A DNA stretch of 64,000 nucleotides from an uncultured bacterium (GCA_903847945.1 CAINEY010000011.1:186001-250000), one strand, 5' to 3'; shown: positions 32,911 to 41,090, counted from the first letter of the stretch. Notes: generated by a model from the letters alone, not told the origin. Numbers and translations: made by a program.

Positions 32911-34081
32911 GCATATTCCGCTGAAGGGCATGGAGCGCAGCGCTGCGGTAACGTTCAGCCACAATCATCATGATCACGATCAATCCTAAGATCATGGGAT
33001 ACAACCAACTGACCAGTCCCATGTCCATCAAGCGACCCAAGAGGTTGGTGATGATCGTTCCGCCCAAATAGGAGAAACCGATCTGTAAACCGACGGCCAA
33101 TCCGGCATCCTGCGGGGTGTAGCGTTTCGGTGTTTCATGCATCATGGCTGGATAAAGCGGTGCGAATCCGCCCCCAACGAAGATCAAACTGATTCCCCAA
33201 AGCAAGGGATGATTTAGCGCAATCAGCCCAACCACACCCAACGCCGAAAGACTGAGTCCTCCGCGAATCAAGGTGTGTTGGGGAATGCGGTTGGCTAAGG
33301 CACCGATCAGGAAGCGTCCGGCCATGATGGAACCATAATACAAGCCGACATACGCTCCGGCCTGAGCCGGACTCATGCCGCGTCCCACCACAAACGCCGT
33401 GGAAGTCCACAAACCAACACCCAACTCGGCACCGACATAGAGAAAGTAAAAGGCAATCCCAAACAACATCCGCGGTTTAAACTTACCGGTGTGTTTTGTT
33501 GTTGCTTTTGATGTATTCGATGAGGAATCCCACAGAGTAAAACTGAGTACTAAGACTAAAGCGATGATAAGTTGAAGTCCACCAATGCGGAAATAACCCT
33601 GATTCCACACGGTTCCTGCAGCCAGGGTAATGGCCATCAGGGAAGGACCGGACGTTGCCCCAACCCCCCAGAATCCATGCAGCCACGACATGTGACGTGC
33701 GCTGTAGTGCTTAGCAACGTAATCGTTAAGCAGGGCATCCACGGCTCCTTGACCGATGCCGAGTCCCAGACTAAAGAGCACCAATCCCCCAAAACTGTTG
33801 GACCAGCCGATCCCGATTAGGGATGCTGCGGTCAAAAAAGCACTGCCGGCCGTGACTGATCCATAACCGATCTTGGCACCGACTCGGGTCGCCATGATGC
33901 TGGATAGGGCAGACAACGGCAAGACGATCAAGATGATCCAGGAAGCGGCTTCAATGGGTTGTTGGAATTGAAGGCGCATGAGGGGCCAGGCTACCCCTAA
34001 AACCCCGTCCGGAAGACCGAGGCTGATGAAGGATAAATAGATGACCAGTAAGAGAATCGTTGATTTGATTGAAGGCTTCAT
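32906..34081 (-). CDS. MFS transporter, substrate unknown
   Basis: A 391-residue protein with about 12 membrane segments and MFS features (LPDGVLGVAWP in helix 1, VGAKIGYGSV in the loop after helix 2, NRIPQHTLIRGGL in the central loop area). It resembles the FucP/YbjJ-type branch. It could import or export a small molecule. AAGGAGG precedes the ATG, with TATGAT as a -10 about 30 nt upstream (34117-34112). The choline-kinase-like gene follows, and joint handling of an alcohol such as choline is only a guess. Confidence 0.85.
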   Translation of the reverse strand: MKPSIKSTILLLVIYLSFISLGLPDGVLGVAWPLMRLQFQQPIEAASWIILIVLPLSALSSIMATRVGAKIGYGSVTAGSAFLTAASLIGIGWSNSFGGLVLFSLGLGIGQGAVDALLNDYVAKHYSARHMSWLHGFWGVGATSGPSLMAITLAAGTVWNQGYFRIGGLQLIIALVLVLSFTLWDSSSNTSKATTKHTGKFKPRMLFGIAFYFLYVGAELGVGLWTSTAFVVGRGMSPAQAGAYVGLYYGSIMAGRFLIGALANRIPQHTLIRGGLSLSALGVVGLIALNHPLLWGISLIFVGGGFAPLYPAMMHETPKRYTPQDAGLAVGLQIGFSYLGGTIITNLLGRLMDMGLVSWLYPMILGLIVIMMIVAERYRSAALHALQRNML

Positions 34082-34137
34082 CCCGCAGGTCCTCCTTAAG
34101 TTCAGGGATAATCATAGCACAGCCCCCTAAGCTTTGA

Positions 34138-34143
34138 TAGAAT
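34138..34143 (+). promoter_or_regulatory. -10 of the radical SAM operon
   Basis: TAGAAT at 34138-34143 with TTGATAG context ends 7 nt before the ATG at 34151; GGGAGG fills the gap, so the transcript would be nearly leaderless if it starts at +7. Confidence 0.45.
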
Positions 34144-34150
34144 GGGAGGT

Positions 34151-35767
34151 ATGAAAACCGCTCTGGTCGCCCTTAACGTCAGTTACATCCACAAGAACTT
34201 GGCTTTACGCTGGCTATTGGTGACCAAACCGGATTACCAGGAGGCTAAAATCTTCGAAGGCCTCACCAAAGACCCGCTCGATCTGGTTGAGCCGATCTTG
34301 GATTATGCCCCGGATGTGGTGGCGTTGAGTGTCTACATTTTCAATATCGAAGCGACCCTTCAACTGATTCGTGCGCTCAGAAAACAACAGCCCACGCTGC
34401 TCATCGTTGCGGGAGGACCGGAAGCTACCTACAACCCTAAACCCTTGTGGGAAGCCGGAATCGATCGACTATATCGAGGGGAAGCCGAACTGGTGTTTTG
34501 GAAAGACTTGGACGGAGATAAGGTTGGTGGCGTAATGCATCATCCTGAAGATTCGGCTGACGTGTTGCGGGCTGATTTATCTGAGCTTGAGACGCTTCGT
34601 TCGCCTTATTTTCTGGATGTTGATCAAGCCGACCTGGATCGTCGTTATCTGTACGTAGAAAGTTCACGCGGTTGTCCCTTTGGATGCGCGTATTGTTTAG
34701 CGGCCCAAGACCCTCACGTCCGATTGTTCTCGGAAGACTATATGACGACGTTTTTTTCACGATTACGTCAGACCTCGGTGCGTCAAGTCAAGTTTTTGGA
34801 TCGAACCTTCAATCTGAATAAAGACCGAGCCTTGCGTTTGGCTCAGCAATGCCTGGATTTACCTCAAGGGATGAATGTGCATGTGGAACTGGTGGGGGAT
34901 CGCCTAGATGAGCGCTTGATTCAGCTCTTTGCGCAACATCCAGAACGGTTCCGCTTGGAACTCGGTGTTCAAAGTTTGAAACCGAGTACCTTGAAATCTG
35001 TGGGGAGGCACAGTGATCTTCCCAAACTGTTGACCGTGATCGATCGATTCTCGCATGCTGACGTCCTGCAGCACACAGATCTCATCGCCGGCTTACCCCA
35101 GGAAGACTTGCAGTCCTTTCAAGTCTCTTACAACGGCTTGATCCGTTTGAATCCCCATGAAGTGCAAGTGGGCATCCTGAAGGTTCTCCATGGTTCGGCT
35201 CTGGAGAATCTGCGTCATGCCCAAGGTTATCGTGTGGAAGAGTCAGCGCCGTATACGGTCCGTCAAACCCCCTGGATGAGTGAAGAAGATCTGAAGATCG
35301 TTGAAGCGGTTGCCTTGGCTACCGAGAAAGCCTACAACAGTCAAAAACTCCGACTGGAGTTGGATTTGGTTTTTCAAATGGCGGACCCCTTTAGCGTCAT
35401 GGCCCGCATCGGAAATCAACTTCAACGATTATCAAAACCATACACTAATCAAGCCTTTTATCGAGCGGTCTTGGAGGCTATGAGTTTGGTAATCGATCCT
35501 CAAAAAGCGACCGCCTTGGTGATGCATGCCTACCTTCGCAACGCCAATACATTGCCACCCAAGCTTATCGATACATCAACCGATAAACGAATGCTGAACG
35601 CGCTCAGAAAACAGTTGAACTTGCCGGATTCGGTCAAACATCTGATCATTACCGATCGTATCGACGATCAACCCGGACAACTGGTGTGGTGCTATGGCAC
35701 GCCACCGCAAACCCCAACCCCGATTACGATTGACTCGCTACCTCCAGTCGAAAAGGACCTCGCATGA
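34151..35767 (+). CDS. B12-binding-domain radical SAM protein (DUF4080)
   Basis: A 538-residue protein. The N-terminal ~130 residues form a cobalamin-binding-like Rossmann domain (PDVVALSVYIFNIEAT, AGGPEATY), followed by a radical SAM core with SRGCPFGCAYC holding the three cluster cysteines (about 175-183), FLDRTFNLNKDRAL and LELGVQSL. The C-terminal part matches DUF4080. Enzymes of this layout do methylations or rearrangements; the substrate for DUF4080 proteins is unknown. It begins a tightly coupled operon, overlapping rdgB by 4 nt. Confidence 0.88.
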   Translation: MKTALVALNVSYIHKNLALRWLLVTKPDYQEAKIFEGLTKDPLDLVEPILDYAPDVVALSVYIFNIEATLQLIRALRKQQPTLLIVAGGPEATYNPKPLWEAGIDRLYRGEAELVFWKDLDGDKVGGVMHHPEDSADVLRADLSELETLRSPYFLDVDQADLDRRYLYVESSRGCPFGCAYCLAAQDPHVRLFSEDYMTTFFSRLRQTSVRQVKFLDRTFNLNKDRALRLAQQCLDLPQGMNVHVELVGDRLDERLIQLFAQHPERFRLELGVQSLKPSTLKSVGRHSDLPKLLTVIDRFSHADVLQHTDLIAGLPQEDLQSFQVSYNGLIRLNPHEVQVGILKVLHGSALENLRHAQGYRVEESAPYTVRQTPWMSEEDLKIVEAVALATEKAYNSQKLRLELDLVFQMADPFSVMARIGNQLQRLSKPYTNQAFYRAVLEAMSLVIDPQKATALVMHAYLRNANTLPPKLIDTSTDKRMLNALRKQLNLPDSVKHLIITDRIDDQPGQLVWCYGTPPQTPTPITIDSLPPVEKDLA

Positions 35768-36384
35768 AACTTCTCCTCGCTACACATAACCCCAATAAAG
35801 TGATTGAACTGAAGGCTCTACTGACCGATCATCCCGAAATCGAGGTGTTGACGCTCAATGATTTGAACATCGCTGAGGAACCGGAAGAAACGGAGCCGTC
35901 GTTTGAAGGTAATGCGATTTTAAAAGCGCAATGGGCGATGGAACGCAGCGGACTGATCAGTCTGGCGGATGATTCCGGCTTGGAAATCGATGCGCTCAAC
36001 GGAGAGCCGGGCGTCTATTCAGCCCGTTACTTGGGTAAAGATACACCCTACACCCTAAAGAATGCGATCATCTTGGATCGCTTGAAAGAGGAATCCGATC
36101 GTCGGGCTCGCTTTGTGAGTGTGGTTGCCATTGCCTATCCAAAGTCGATGCACAATGAAGGAGACACTGCTATAATCGTGAGTGAAGGGATCATGGAAGG
36201 TTCGATCGGTTTTGAAGCGTTGGGTTCCAACGGATTCGGCTACGATCCCATCTTTATTCCTTACGGACACACCTTAACGTATGCCCAGTTGAGCACGGAC
36301 GTAAAGAATAAGGTATCCCATCGCGGACAGGCATTTCGAAAAGCAATCCGAGTCTTGATCGAAGGAGAATCCCATGCGCTTTGA
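35764..36384 (+). CDS. rdgB: XTP/dITP diphosphatase (RdgB/HAM1)
   Basis: A 206-residue ITPase. LLLATHNPNKVIELKALL at the N-terminus, LADDSGLEIDAL with the catalytic acids, GEPGVYSARYLG and GSNGFGYDPIFIP are the family motifs. It removes deaminated purine nucleotides before they enter DNA or RNA. It overlaps the radical SAM gene by 4 nt and the next gene by 11 nt. Confidence 0.96.
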   Translation: MKLLLATHNPNKVIELKALLTDHPEIEVLTLNDLNIAEEPEETEPSFEGNAILKAQWAMERSGLISLADDSGLEIDALNGEPGVYSARYLGKDTPYTLKNAIILDRLKEESDRRARFVSVVAIAYPKSMHNEGDTAIIVSEGIMEGSIGFEALGSNGFGYDPIFIPYGHTLTYAQLSTDVKNKVSHRGQAFRKAIRVLIEGESHAL

Positions 36385-37744
36385 AAAATTAAACGCGGTG
36401 ATGATTGGTGCGGTAATCTGGATCGTTTTAGTCATCACGTCATTGCAAGTCATCGGATTCCATCCGGATTTTTATCGTGAACAATACCTGCATCGCGGTA
36501 CCGCCGAAGAAATCGGAGTTTCGTTTAATGACTTGATGAGCGTTACGGAGGTTCTTTTGGATTATACCGCCGGAGCGCGCGATAATCTGGACATCACCGT
36601 GGAAGTCAATGGAGCCCTTCAACCGTTCTTCAATCAGCGGGAGATCGATCACATGGTCGATGTACGGGTCTTATATCACAATGTGTTGTTGATTCGCGAT
36701 GTGCTGGGACTCTTTTTGATCATCAACCTCATCACGACCTTCCTTTTGGACAAGCGACTCGATGCACAGCGCCTACTCTACGGAATCCTGGGGGTTACTG
36801 TGGTGTTGGGAGCGATCCTGATGGCCATCGGACTTTACGCTATCCTCGATTTTGACGCCTTCTGGACCCAATTTCATCATGTCTTCTTCACCAACGACCT
36901 TTGGCTTTTGGATCCGCGAACGGATAATCTGATCAATCTGGTTCCGACGGGCTTCTTTATCGACCTCATTGTCACTATCGTGACGGTGTTTATCGTGGCT
37001 TTAGGCAGTGTCGTCGTCCTTCTTAAGGGCTTAGCCGACAAAGGAATTTCACATAACACCCTCAAATGGATCGGAGTCGTCACCATGACCATCGACCATA
37101 TCGGTTTCTTCTTGTTTCCGGAAATCCGCTTATTACGGATCATCGGACGCTTAACGTTCCCGATTTTTGCGTATTTGTTTACCCAGAGTTTCCGGTATAC
37201 CGAAAACCGGAATAAGTTTTTGGGTCGTCTGTTGGGCTTTGCGGTGTTAGGACAAGTGCTCATCATCACGGCTGGAGTCAGCGGATTTGTGAATGTCCTT
37301 TTCTTGTTTGCGCTAGGTTGGATTGCCCTTATGGCTTCGGATCACGGTTATCCCATTGTTGGATTCTTGGTGGCCATCATCGCAGAGTTGGCGGGGGTGG
37401 ATTATGGAGCCTACGGCATCTTCACGATCTTGATCTTTGATCATTTTCACGGACAAAAGCTGGCTCAGGGTTTGGGTTTTGCGGCGTTGACGGTTTTTTA
37501 CACGCTGGGCAATCATTTCGCCCTCTACGGCGGTAACGGATTGAACCTGTTGTGGACCAGCGGGATCCAAGGATTAGGTATCTATGTGGTCCAGCTCTAT
37601 GCGGTGTTAGCCGTGATTCCCTTGTTTTTCTACCTTTACAAGGCTCCCAAAGACAAACAATCGATCTTAAGTCAGATCAATCAATACTTCTTTTATTTCT
37701 ACTATCCGCTGCATTTTGCGCTCTTGGCGTGGTTGGCCCGATGA
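36374..37744 (+). CDS. Fusion of a Lit-like (DUF1461) and a TraX-like membrane acyltransferase domain
   Basis: A 456-residue membrane protein with two recognisable halves. Residues ~1-215 match the TIGR01906/DUF1461 family, which includes Lit, the lipoprotein intramolecular transacylase: FHPDFYREQYL, REIDHMVDVRVLY (His93) and FHHVFFTNDLWLLDPRTD (His168-169), within about four to five helices. Residues ~228-456 match TraX, an acetyltransferase for pilin: KWIGVVTMTIDHIGFFLFPE, LRIIGRLTFPIFAYL and YPLHFALLAWL, with many helices. The reading frame is unbroken across the join. It overlaps rdgB by 11 nt and trmL by 4 nt. Acyl transfer to or within lipoproteins is the inferred function. Confidence 0.82.
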   Translation: MRFEKLNAVMIGAVIWIVLVITSLQVIGFHPDFYREQYLHRGTAEEIGVSFNDLMSVTEVLLDYTAGARDNLDITVEVNGALQPFFNQREIDHMVDVRVLYHNVLLIRDVLGLFLIINLITTFLLDKRLDAQRLLYGILGVTVVLGAILMAIGLYAILDFDAFWTQFHHVFFTNDLWLLDPRTDNLINLVPTGFFIDLIVTIVTVFIVALGSVVVLLKGLADKGISHNTLKWIGVVTMTIDHIGFFLFPEIRLLRIIGRLTFPIFAYLFTQSFRYTENRNKFLGRLLGFAVLGQVLIITAGVSGFVNVLFLFALGWIALMASDHGYPIVGFLVAIIAELAGVDYGAYGIFTILIFDHFHGQKLAQGLGFAALTVFYTLGNHFALYGGNGLNLLWTSGIQGLGIYVVQLYAVLAVIPLFFYLYKAPKDKQSILSQINQYFFYFYYPLHFALLAWLAR

Positions 37745-38244
37745 TCCATGTGGTGCTTTATGAGCCGGAGATTCCTCAGAACACCGGCAACATCATGCGC
37801 ACGTGTGTGGCGATCGGTGCGAAACTGCATCTGATTGAACCCTTAGGGTTCAAACTCGATGAACAGCGCATCCGACGGAGCGGAATGGACTACATCGATG
37901 ACCTGGTGTATGAAGTCCACCCTAGCCTTGAGGCGTATCTCTCCAAGTACCCCATGCCGATGTGGATGATCACGCGCTACGGGATGAAGACCCCGTATGA
38001 GACGGATTTGAAAGCCTCTGGCGAGGTGTTTGTGATGTTTGGGAAAGAGAGTACCGGGATCCCCAAATCGATTCTGAGTGCCCATCTGGACCGCTGTCTG
38101 CGCTTACCGATGGTCGCCAGTGCCCGCAGTCTGAACCTGTCGAATGCAGTGGCTGTGGTGATGTATGAACTGTTACGTCAAAACGGCTTTCCGGGTTTAT
38201 CTGCCCGTGAAGTCCTCAAAGGCGAGGATTGGTTATTGAAATGA
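37741..38244 (+). CDS. trmL: tRNA (cytidine/uridine-34-2'-O)-methyltransferase TrmL
   Basis: A 167-residue SPOUT methyltransferase. VLYEPEIPQNTGNIMRTCVA at the N-terminus, FGKESTGIP and the knot region RLPMVASARSLNLSNAVAVVMYE match TrmL, which methylates the wobble ribose of some leucine tRNAs. ATG 37741 overlaps the stop of the preceding gene by 4 nt; the longer upstream extension is in another gene's coding sequence and was rejected. It overlaps the following gene by 4 nt. Confidence 0.95.
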   Translation: MIHVVLYEPEIPQNTGNIMRTCVAIGAKLHLIEPLGFKLDEQRIRRSGMDYIDDLVYEVHPSLEAYLSKYPMPMWMITRYGMKTPYETDLKASGEVFVMFGKESTGIPKSILSAHLDRCLRLPMVASARSLNLSNAVAVVMYELLRQNGFPGLSAREVLKGEDWLLK

Positions 38245-38768
38245 ATGAGCTCTTATCGTGGCTGAGTGTCCGTCATCACCGATACCTCAGTTTTTATGTG
38301 GTGTTTGCCTTGTGTGCGATGGTCATTCTGAGTCAGCAGGCTGCCTTGGCGTGGCCATTGACTCAACTTCAAGGCGCCAGCGATCTGACGGTCTTGTCGA
38401 GTTTAGCTAATCAAACCCTCTTAACGCGCTTGGTGGCGACCACTTTGGATTATGGGGTGGATCTCTCCAGGTATTTGGCTCAAGTGCGTCTTGAAGAGGT
38501 CATTATGATCCTATTGGCCGTGCTCTTGGTTCAAAAAACAGAGCCGTACTCGACTCCAATCGTCTTGCGCATCGTGTTGAGTGTGGAGATCCTGTTGACC
38601 TTGGGCTTGGCCCTGATCTTGAACTTGGCCTTCAACTCCACCGACACGCTGGCAGCCGTCACGCTGATAAGAAGCTTTGGCTGGGTCTACGGGATTGGAT
38701 CGGTCATCGTGATGGCCGCTATAACATTCGAAGGAATCCGGCTCTGTTTCCTCAGTTATTCCGATTGA
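38241..38768 (+). CDS. Membrane protein of unknown function, four helices
   Basis: A 175-residue protein with four hydrophobic segments (about 17-45, 83-97, 107-132 and 144-170). No known domain is recognisable. The ATG overlaps the trmL stop by 4 nt, so it is translationally coupled and is the last gene of the operon that starts with the radical SAM gene. No terminator is obvious before the next promoter. Confidence 0.6.
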   Translation: MNELLSWLSVRHHRYLSFYVVFALCAMVILSQQAALAWPLTQLQGASDLTVLSSLANQTLLTRLVATTLDYGVDLSRYLAQVRLEEVIMILLAVLLVQKTEPYSTPIVLRIVLSVEILLTLGLALILNLAFNSTDTLAAVTLIRSFGWVYGIGSVIVMAAITFEGIRLCFLSYSD

Positions 38769-38793
38769 ATTTCCAAACAATTGTCGCTATAAT
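38765..38793 (+). promoter_or_regulatory. Promoter of the micro-protein and ridA genes
   Basis: TTGAAT (38765-38770) over the stop codon of the upstream gene, 17-nt spacer, TATAAT (38788-38793). Confidence 0.8.
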
Positions 38794-38810
38794 GCGAAAG
38801 AGGTTCACCC

Positions 38811-38957
38811 ATGATCGAAAACCTGAATGATGTCATCTCGGCGCTGCTGATCGTGCTGGTGGTGGCCTTAGTGATCATCCTCAACCTGAGTTTCTTCGTG
38901 AAACACCGCAAGAAAAAACTGATTGAGGAAGAAATCGAATACTACAAAGAGTGGTAA
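38811..38957 (+). CDS. Small single-pass membrane protein (48 aa)
   Basis: A 48-residue ORF with AAAGAGG before the ATG and its own promoter. Residues ~9-29 are strongly hydrophobic (SALLIVLVVALVIILNLSFF), followed by a basic stretch KHRKKK and an acidic tail EEEIEYYKEW, so the C-terminus faces the cytosol. It is 10 nt upstream of the ridA start. Function is unknown. The promoter, ribosome binding site and topology make it a convincing gene. Confidence 0.7.
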   Translation: MIENLNDVISALLIVLVVALVIILNLSFFVKHRKKKLIEEEIEYYKEW

Positions 38958-38967
38958 AAGGAGCTCC

Positions 38968-39495
38968 ATGTTTACAAAATCGTTTGCATCCCCCAATGCC
39001 CCCAAGGCAATCGGCCCGTATTCACCCGCCGTTAAACTCGGTGATTTCGTGTATCTGAGCGGCCAGTTGCCACTGGATACGGAAGGAAATCTGGTTCCCG
39101 GAGACATCCAGGAACAAGCCTATCAAGTGCTTAAAAACATGGAAGCCACCTTGGCTGAAATGAACCTCGAAATGCGCCACATCGTCAAGACCACGGTTTT
39201 CTTGACCGATCTCAACGACTTCGCGGCGCTTAACGAAATCTACGCGACGTACTTCAGTCATCCGTACCCGGCCCGTTCGACCGTCCAAGTGGCGGCCTTA
39301 CCGAAAGGAGCGAAAGTCGAGATCGAAGCCATCGTCATCGATACCCTCGTCTATGAACAGCAAGCCATGCATCAGCACAGCCATGAAGGCTGCAGCTGCG
39401 GCGAAGAAGGTTGCGGCGAAGGCTGCGACTGTGAAGGCGACGGTTGTGATTGTGAAGACGGAGAATCCTGTTCCAACGGATCCTGCTGCGGCTAA
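38968..39495 (+). CDS. ridA: RidA-family protein with cysteine-rich C-terminal tail
   Basis: A 175-residue protein. Residues ~1-127 are a full RidA domain (FTKSFASPNAPKAIGPYSPAVK, YLSGQLPLD, KTTVFLTDLNDFAALNEIY, ARSTVQVAALPKGAKVEIEAIV), an enamine/imine deaminase that clears 2-aminoacrylate; the catalytic arginine is present in PARSTVQV. The extra ~48 residues begin with His-rich HQHSHEG, and the last 34 contain ten cysteines in C-x-C, CC and Gly/Glu/Asp spacing, like a metallothionein or metal-chaperone tail. ATG 38968 follows AAGGAG. The tail is in the same frame up to a stop inside a strong terminator. Confidence 0.92.
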   Translation: MFTKSFASPNAPKAIGPYSPAVKLGDFVYLSGQLPLDTEGNLVPGDIQEQAYQVLKNMEATLAEMNLEMRHIVKTTVFLTDLNDFAALNEIYATYFSHPYPARSTVQVAALPKGAKVEIEAIVIDTLVYEQQAMHQHSHEGCSCGEEGCGEGCDCEGDGCDCEDGESCSNGSCCG

Positions 39496-39511
39496 CCAGC
39501 CGCTTTTTTTT
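39488..39511 (+). terminator. Terminator after ridA
   Basis: Stem GCGGCT/AGCCGC with loop AACC around the stop codon, then eight T. Confidence 0.9.
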
Positions 39512-39544
39512 AGGTTTTGTGATCCGCATTGCGAAGAAGAGGGT

Positions 39545-40000
39545 ATGCGACATGTCAATTACCTCGATTACGATCCCGTTTCCCACCGCACGCGTTTGAT
39601 GAGCGCACATCCGGACTCCATCGGACTAAAACCGATGCATGTGCTGGAAGCCTGGGCCAATGCGTATGGTACAGGGCTTGAAGGTTCCCGACAGGCTTTC
39701 AAATCTGCGCGTGTCGGACGTCAGAAACTGCCGGTACTGATCGACCCTTACCGTCAGATCTACTTCTTTCCGACCCAAAGCCCCAAACACCCAAGCTGCA
39801 TCTGGATCAATGCTGCTCAGATCGCCGAAGTGAAAAACGACGGACTCCTGACCAAGATCGTGTTTGGCGACGGGAACGAAGTGGTCCTGCCGATGGGACC
39901 CCGATCGATCCGCCGTCAGCTCCATCGCATCGAGTTGATGCGTCAAGCCATCACGCGTCAGGTTTTAGCCGATGGTCTACTGATTGCACATCATCCTTGA
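39545..40000 (+). CDS. comK: ComK-family competence transcription factor
   Basis: A 151-residue protein matching Bacillus ComK over its DNA-binding core: an N-terminal YG-type region, GLEGSRQAFKSARVGRQKLPVLIDP, QIYFFPTQSPKHPSCIWINAAQI, then KIVFGDGNEVVLPMGPRSIRRQLHR. ComK activates DNA-uptake genes and in Bacillus is held down by MecA-ClpCP proteolysis. ATG 39545 with AAGAGGG before it was chosen; the longer frame upstream runs through the ridA cysteine tail and terminator. The gene is shorter than Bacillus ComK (192 aa), mainly at both ends. No competence structural genes are adjacent. Confidence 0.85.
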   Translation: MRHVNYLDYDPVSHRTRLMSAHPDSIGLKPMHVLEAWANAYGTGLEGSRQAFKSARVGRQKLPVLIDPYRQIYFFPTQSPKHPSCIWINAAQIAEVKNDGLLTKIVFGDGNEVVLPMGPRSIRRQLHRIELMRQAITRQVLADGLLIAHHP

Positions 40001-40024
40001 AAGTCTGATTAAACTGAGTATAAT
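39997..40024 (+). promoter_or_regulatory. Promoter of the YitT-family gene
   Basis: TTGAAA (39997-40002) over the comK stop, 16-nt spacer, TATAAT (40019-40024), then GGGGA before the ATG at 40038. Confidence 0.8.
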
Positions 40025-40037
40025 AGGGGAAGACCTT

Positions 40038-40895
40038 ATGAAACTCACCTTAAAAGACCTCAAAACTTTGATTTATGTCACCGCGTCAGCCCTGTTGTAC
40101 ACGTTGACGATCAAACTCTTCATCAACGCCGGTGATCTCTTGCCTGGCGGTTTTTCCGGGATCTCTTTGTTGATTTCCCGTGTCATGGATCGCTATTACG
40201 GCGTCTTGATCCCGTTCTCGCTGCTTTACATCGCCTTCAACATTATTCCGACGATCTTGGTTTTTCGGTACGTCGGGAAACGTTTTGCGATCTTCTCGGT
40301 CATCCAATACGGACTAGTCGCCTTGTTTTCGATGGTGATTCCGGAAATGCCGATCACAGGGGATCTCATCCTCATTTCGATCTTTGGAGGGATCCTGGGG
40401 GGCTTCAGTGTGTTGTTGGCCCTCTTGGTCAACGCCAGCGGGGGAGGCACCGACTTCATCGCGATCTATGCCGCCAATACCCTTAAACGGGATACCTGGG
40501 GTTACATCTTAGCCGGAAACGTCATCGTGTTGGGCATCGCCGGACTGTTGTTTGGTTGGGATAAAGCCCTTTACTCGATCATCTATCAGTTTGCTTCGAC
40601 GCAGGTCGTCAGCAGCCGTCACTTGCGTTACAAGCAGACCGCCTTGACGCTGATCACGGAACATCCTGATGACGTCATCCAAAGCATTTTAGCCACCACC
40701 CGTCACGGAATCACCAAACTGTGGGGCGAAGGTGGTTACAGCAAGCAACCCAAGTCGATGTTGTACATGGTCGTTAACGCCTTTGAGATCGAAGATGTCA
40801 TCGAAGCGGCCAAATCCGTCGATCCCAAGATCTTCATCGCCGTCAATAAAATCGAACGCATTATCGGTAATTTCTACCAAAAACCTTACGAATAA
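40038..40895 (+). CDS. YitT family membrane protein (DUF161/DUF2179)
   Basis: A 285-residue protein with five to six membrane helices in the first ~190 residues (YitT/DUF161 region, with LLPGGFSGISLLISR and ASGGGTDFIAIY) and a C-terminal cytosolic DUF2179 domain (TLITEHPDDVIQSILATTRHGITKLWGEGGY and PKIFIAVNKIERIIGNFY). The family is widespread in Firmicutes, and its role is not settled; transport or sensing at the membrane is suggested. ATG 40038 follows a promoter and GGGGA. Confidence 0.9.
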   Translation: MKLTLKDLKTLIYVTASALLYTLTIKLFINAGDLLPGGFSGISLLISRVMDRYYGVLIPFSLLYIAFNIIPTILVFRYVGKRFAIFSVIQYGLVALFSMVIPEMPITGDLILISIFGGILGGFSVLLALLVNASGGGTDFIAIYAANTLKRDTWGYILAGNVIVLGIAGLLFGWDKALYSIIYQFASTQVVSSRHLRYKQTALTLITEHPDDVIQSILATTRHGITKLWGEGGYSKQPKSMLYMVVNAFEIEDVIEAAKSVDPKIFIAVNKIERIIGNFYQKPYE

Positions 40896-40896
40896 C

Positions 40897-40925
40897 TTGC
40901 GCTTTGGGACACTCTGTGCTTAAAT
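40897..40925 (+). promoter_or_regulatory. Weak promoter of the metK leader
   Basis: TTGCGC (40897-40902), 17-nt spacer, TTAAAT (40920-40925) just upstream of the riboswitch P1 stem. Confidence 0.45.
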
Positions 40926-40934
40926 AAACATTGT

Positions 40935-41074
40935 CTTATCCAGAGATGGGGTAGAGAGTTAGCTCGCATCACCCCACGCCAACCTGCCGGAAACGGTAAG
41001 GTGGATCCGCTAACACCGATAAGGGACACATCGAATGACAACGCCCTTATCCTGTTGATAAGGGCTTTATTTTT
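40935..41074 (+). promoter_or_regulatory. metK leader: SAM riboswitch (S-box-like) with terminator, before metK
   Basis: P1 is CTTATC (40935-40940) with GATAAG (41018-41023), followed by AGAG as in the S-box. The P2 region is GGGGT/ACCCC, its loop GTTAG can pair with CTAAC at 41010-41014 as the S-box pseudoknot, and GCCAACC and AAGGTGGA follow. The inner loop of P2 departs from the usual GAGGGA consensus. A terminator GCCCTTATC/GATAAGGGC with TTTATTTTT (41043-41073) can compete with P1, because its 5' arm is complementary to GATAAGGG. SAM binding would favour termination and reduce metK expression. Confidence 0.82.
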
Positions 41075-41090
41075 CTGTAAGGAGGAACCC

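Noticed and set aside
36374-37744. The Lit-TraX gene as a sequencing artefact
   Set aside because: The frame is continuous over both domains, both halves keep their motifs and the linker is a normal membrane-helix/loop. No homopolymer or stop is at the junction.
39353-39544. N-terminal extension of comK through the ridA tail
   Set aside because: It crosses a strong terminator and is out of frame with ridA; ATG 39545 has a ribosome binding site.
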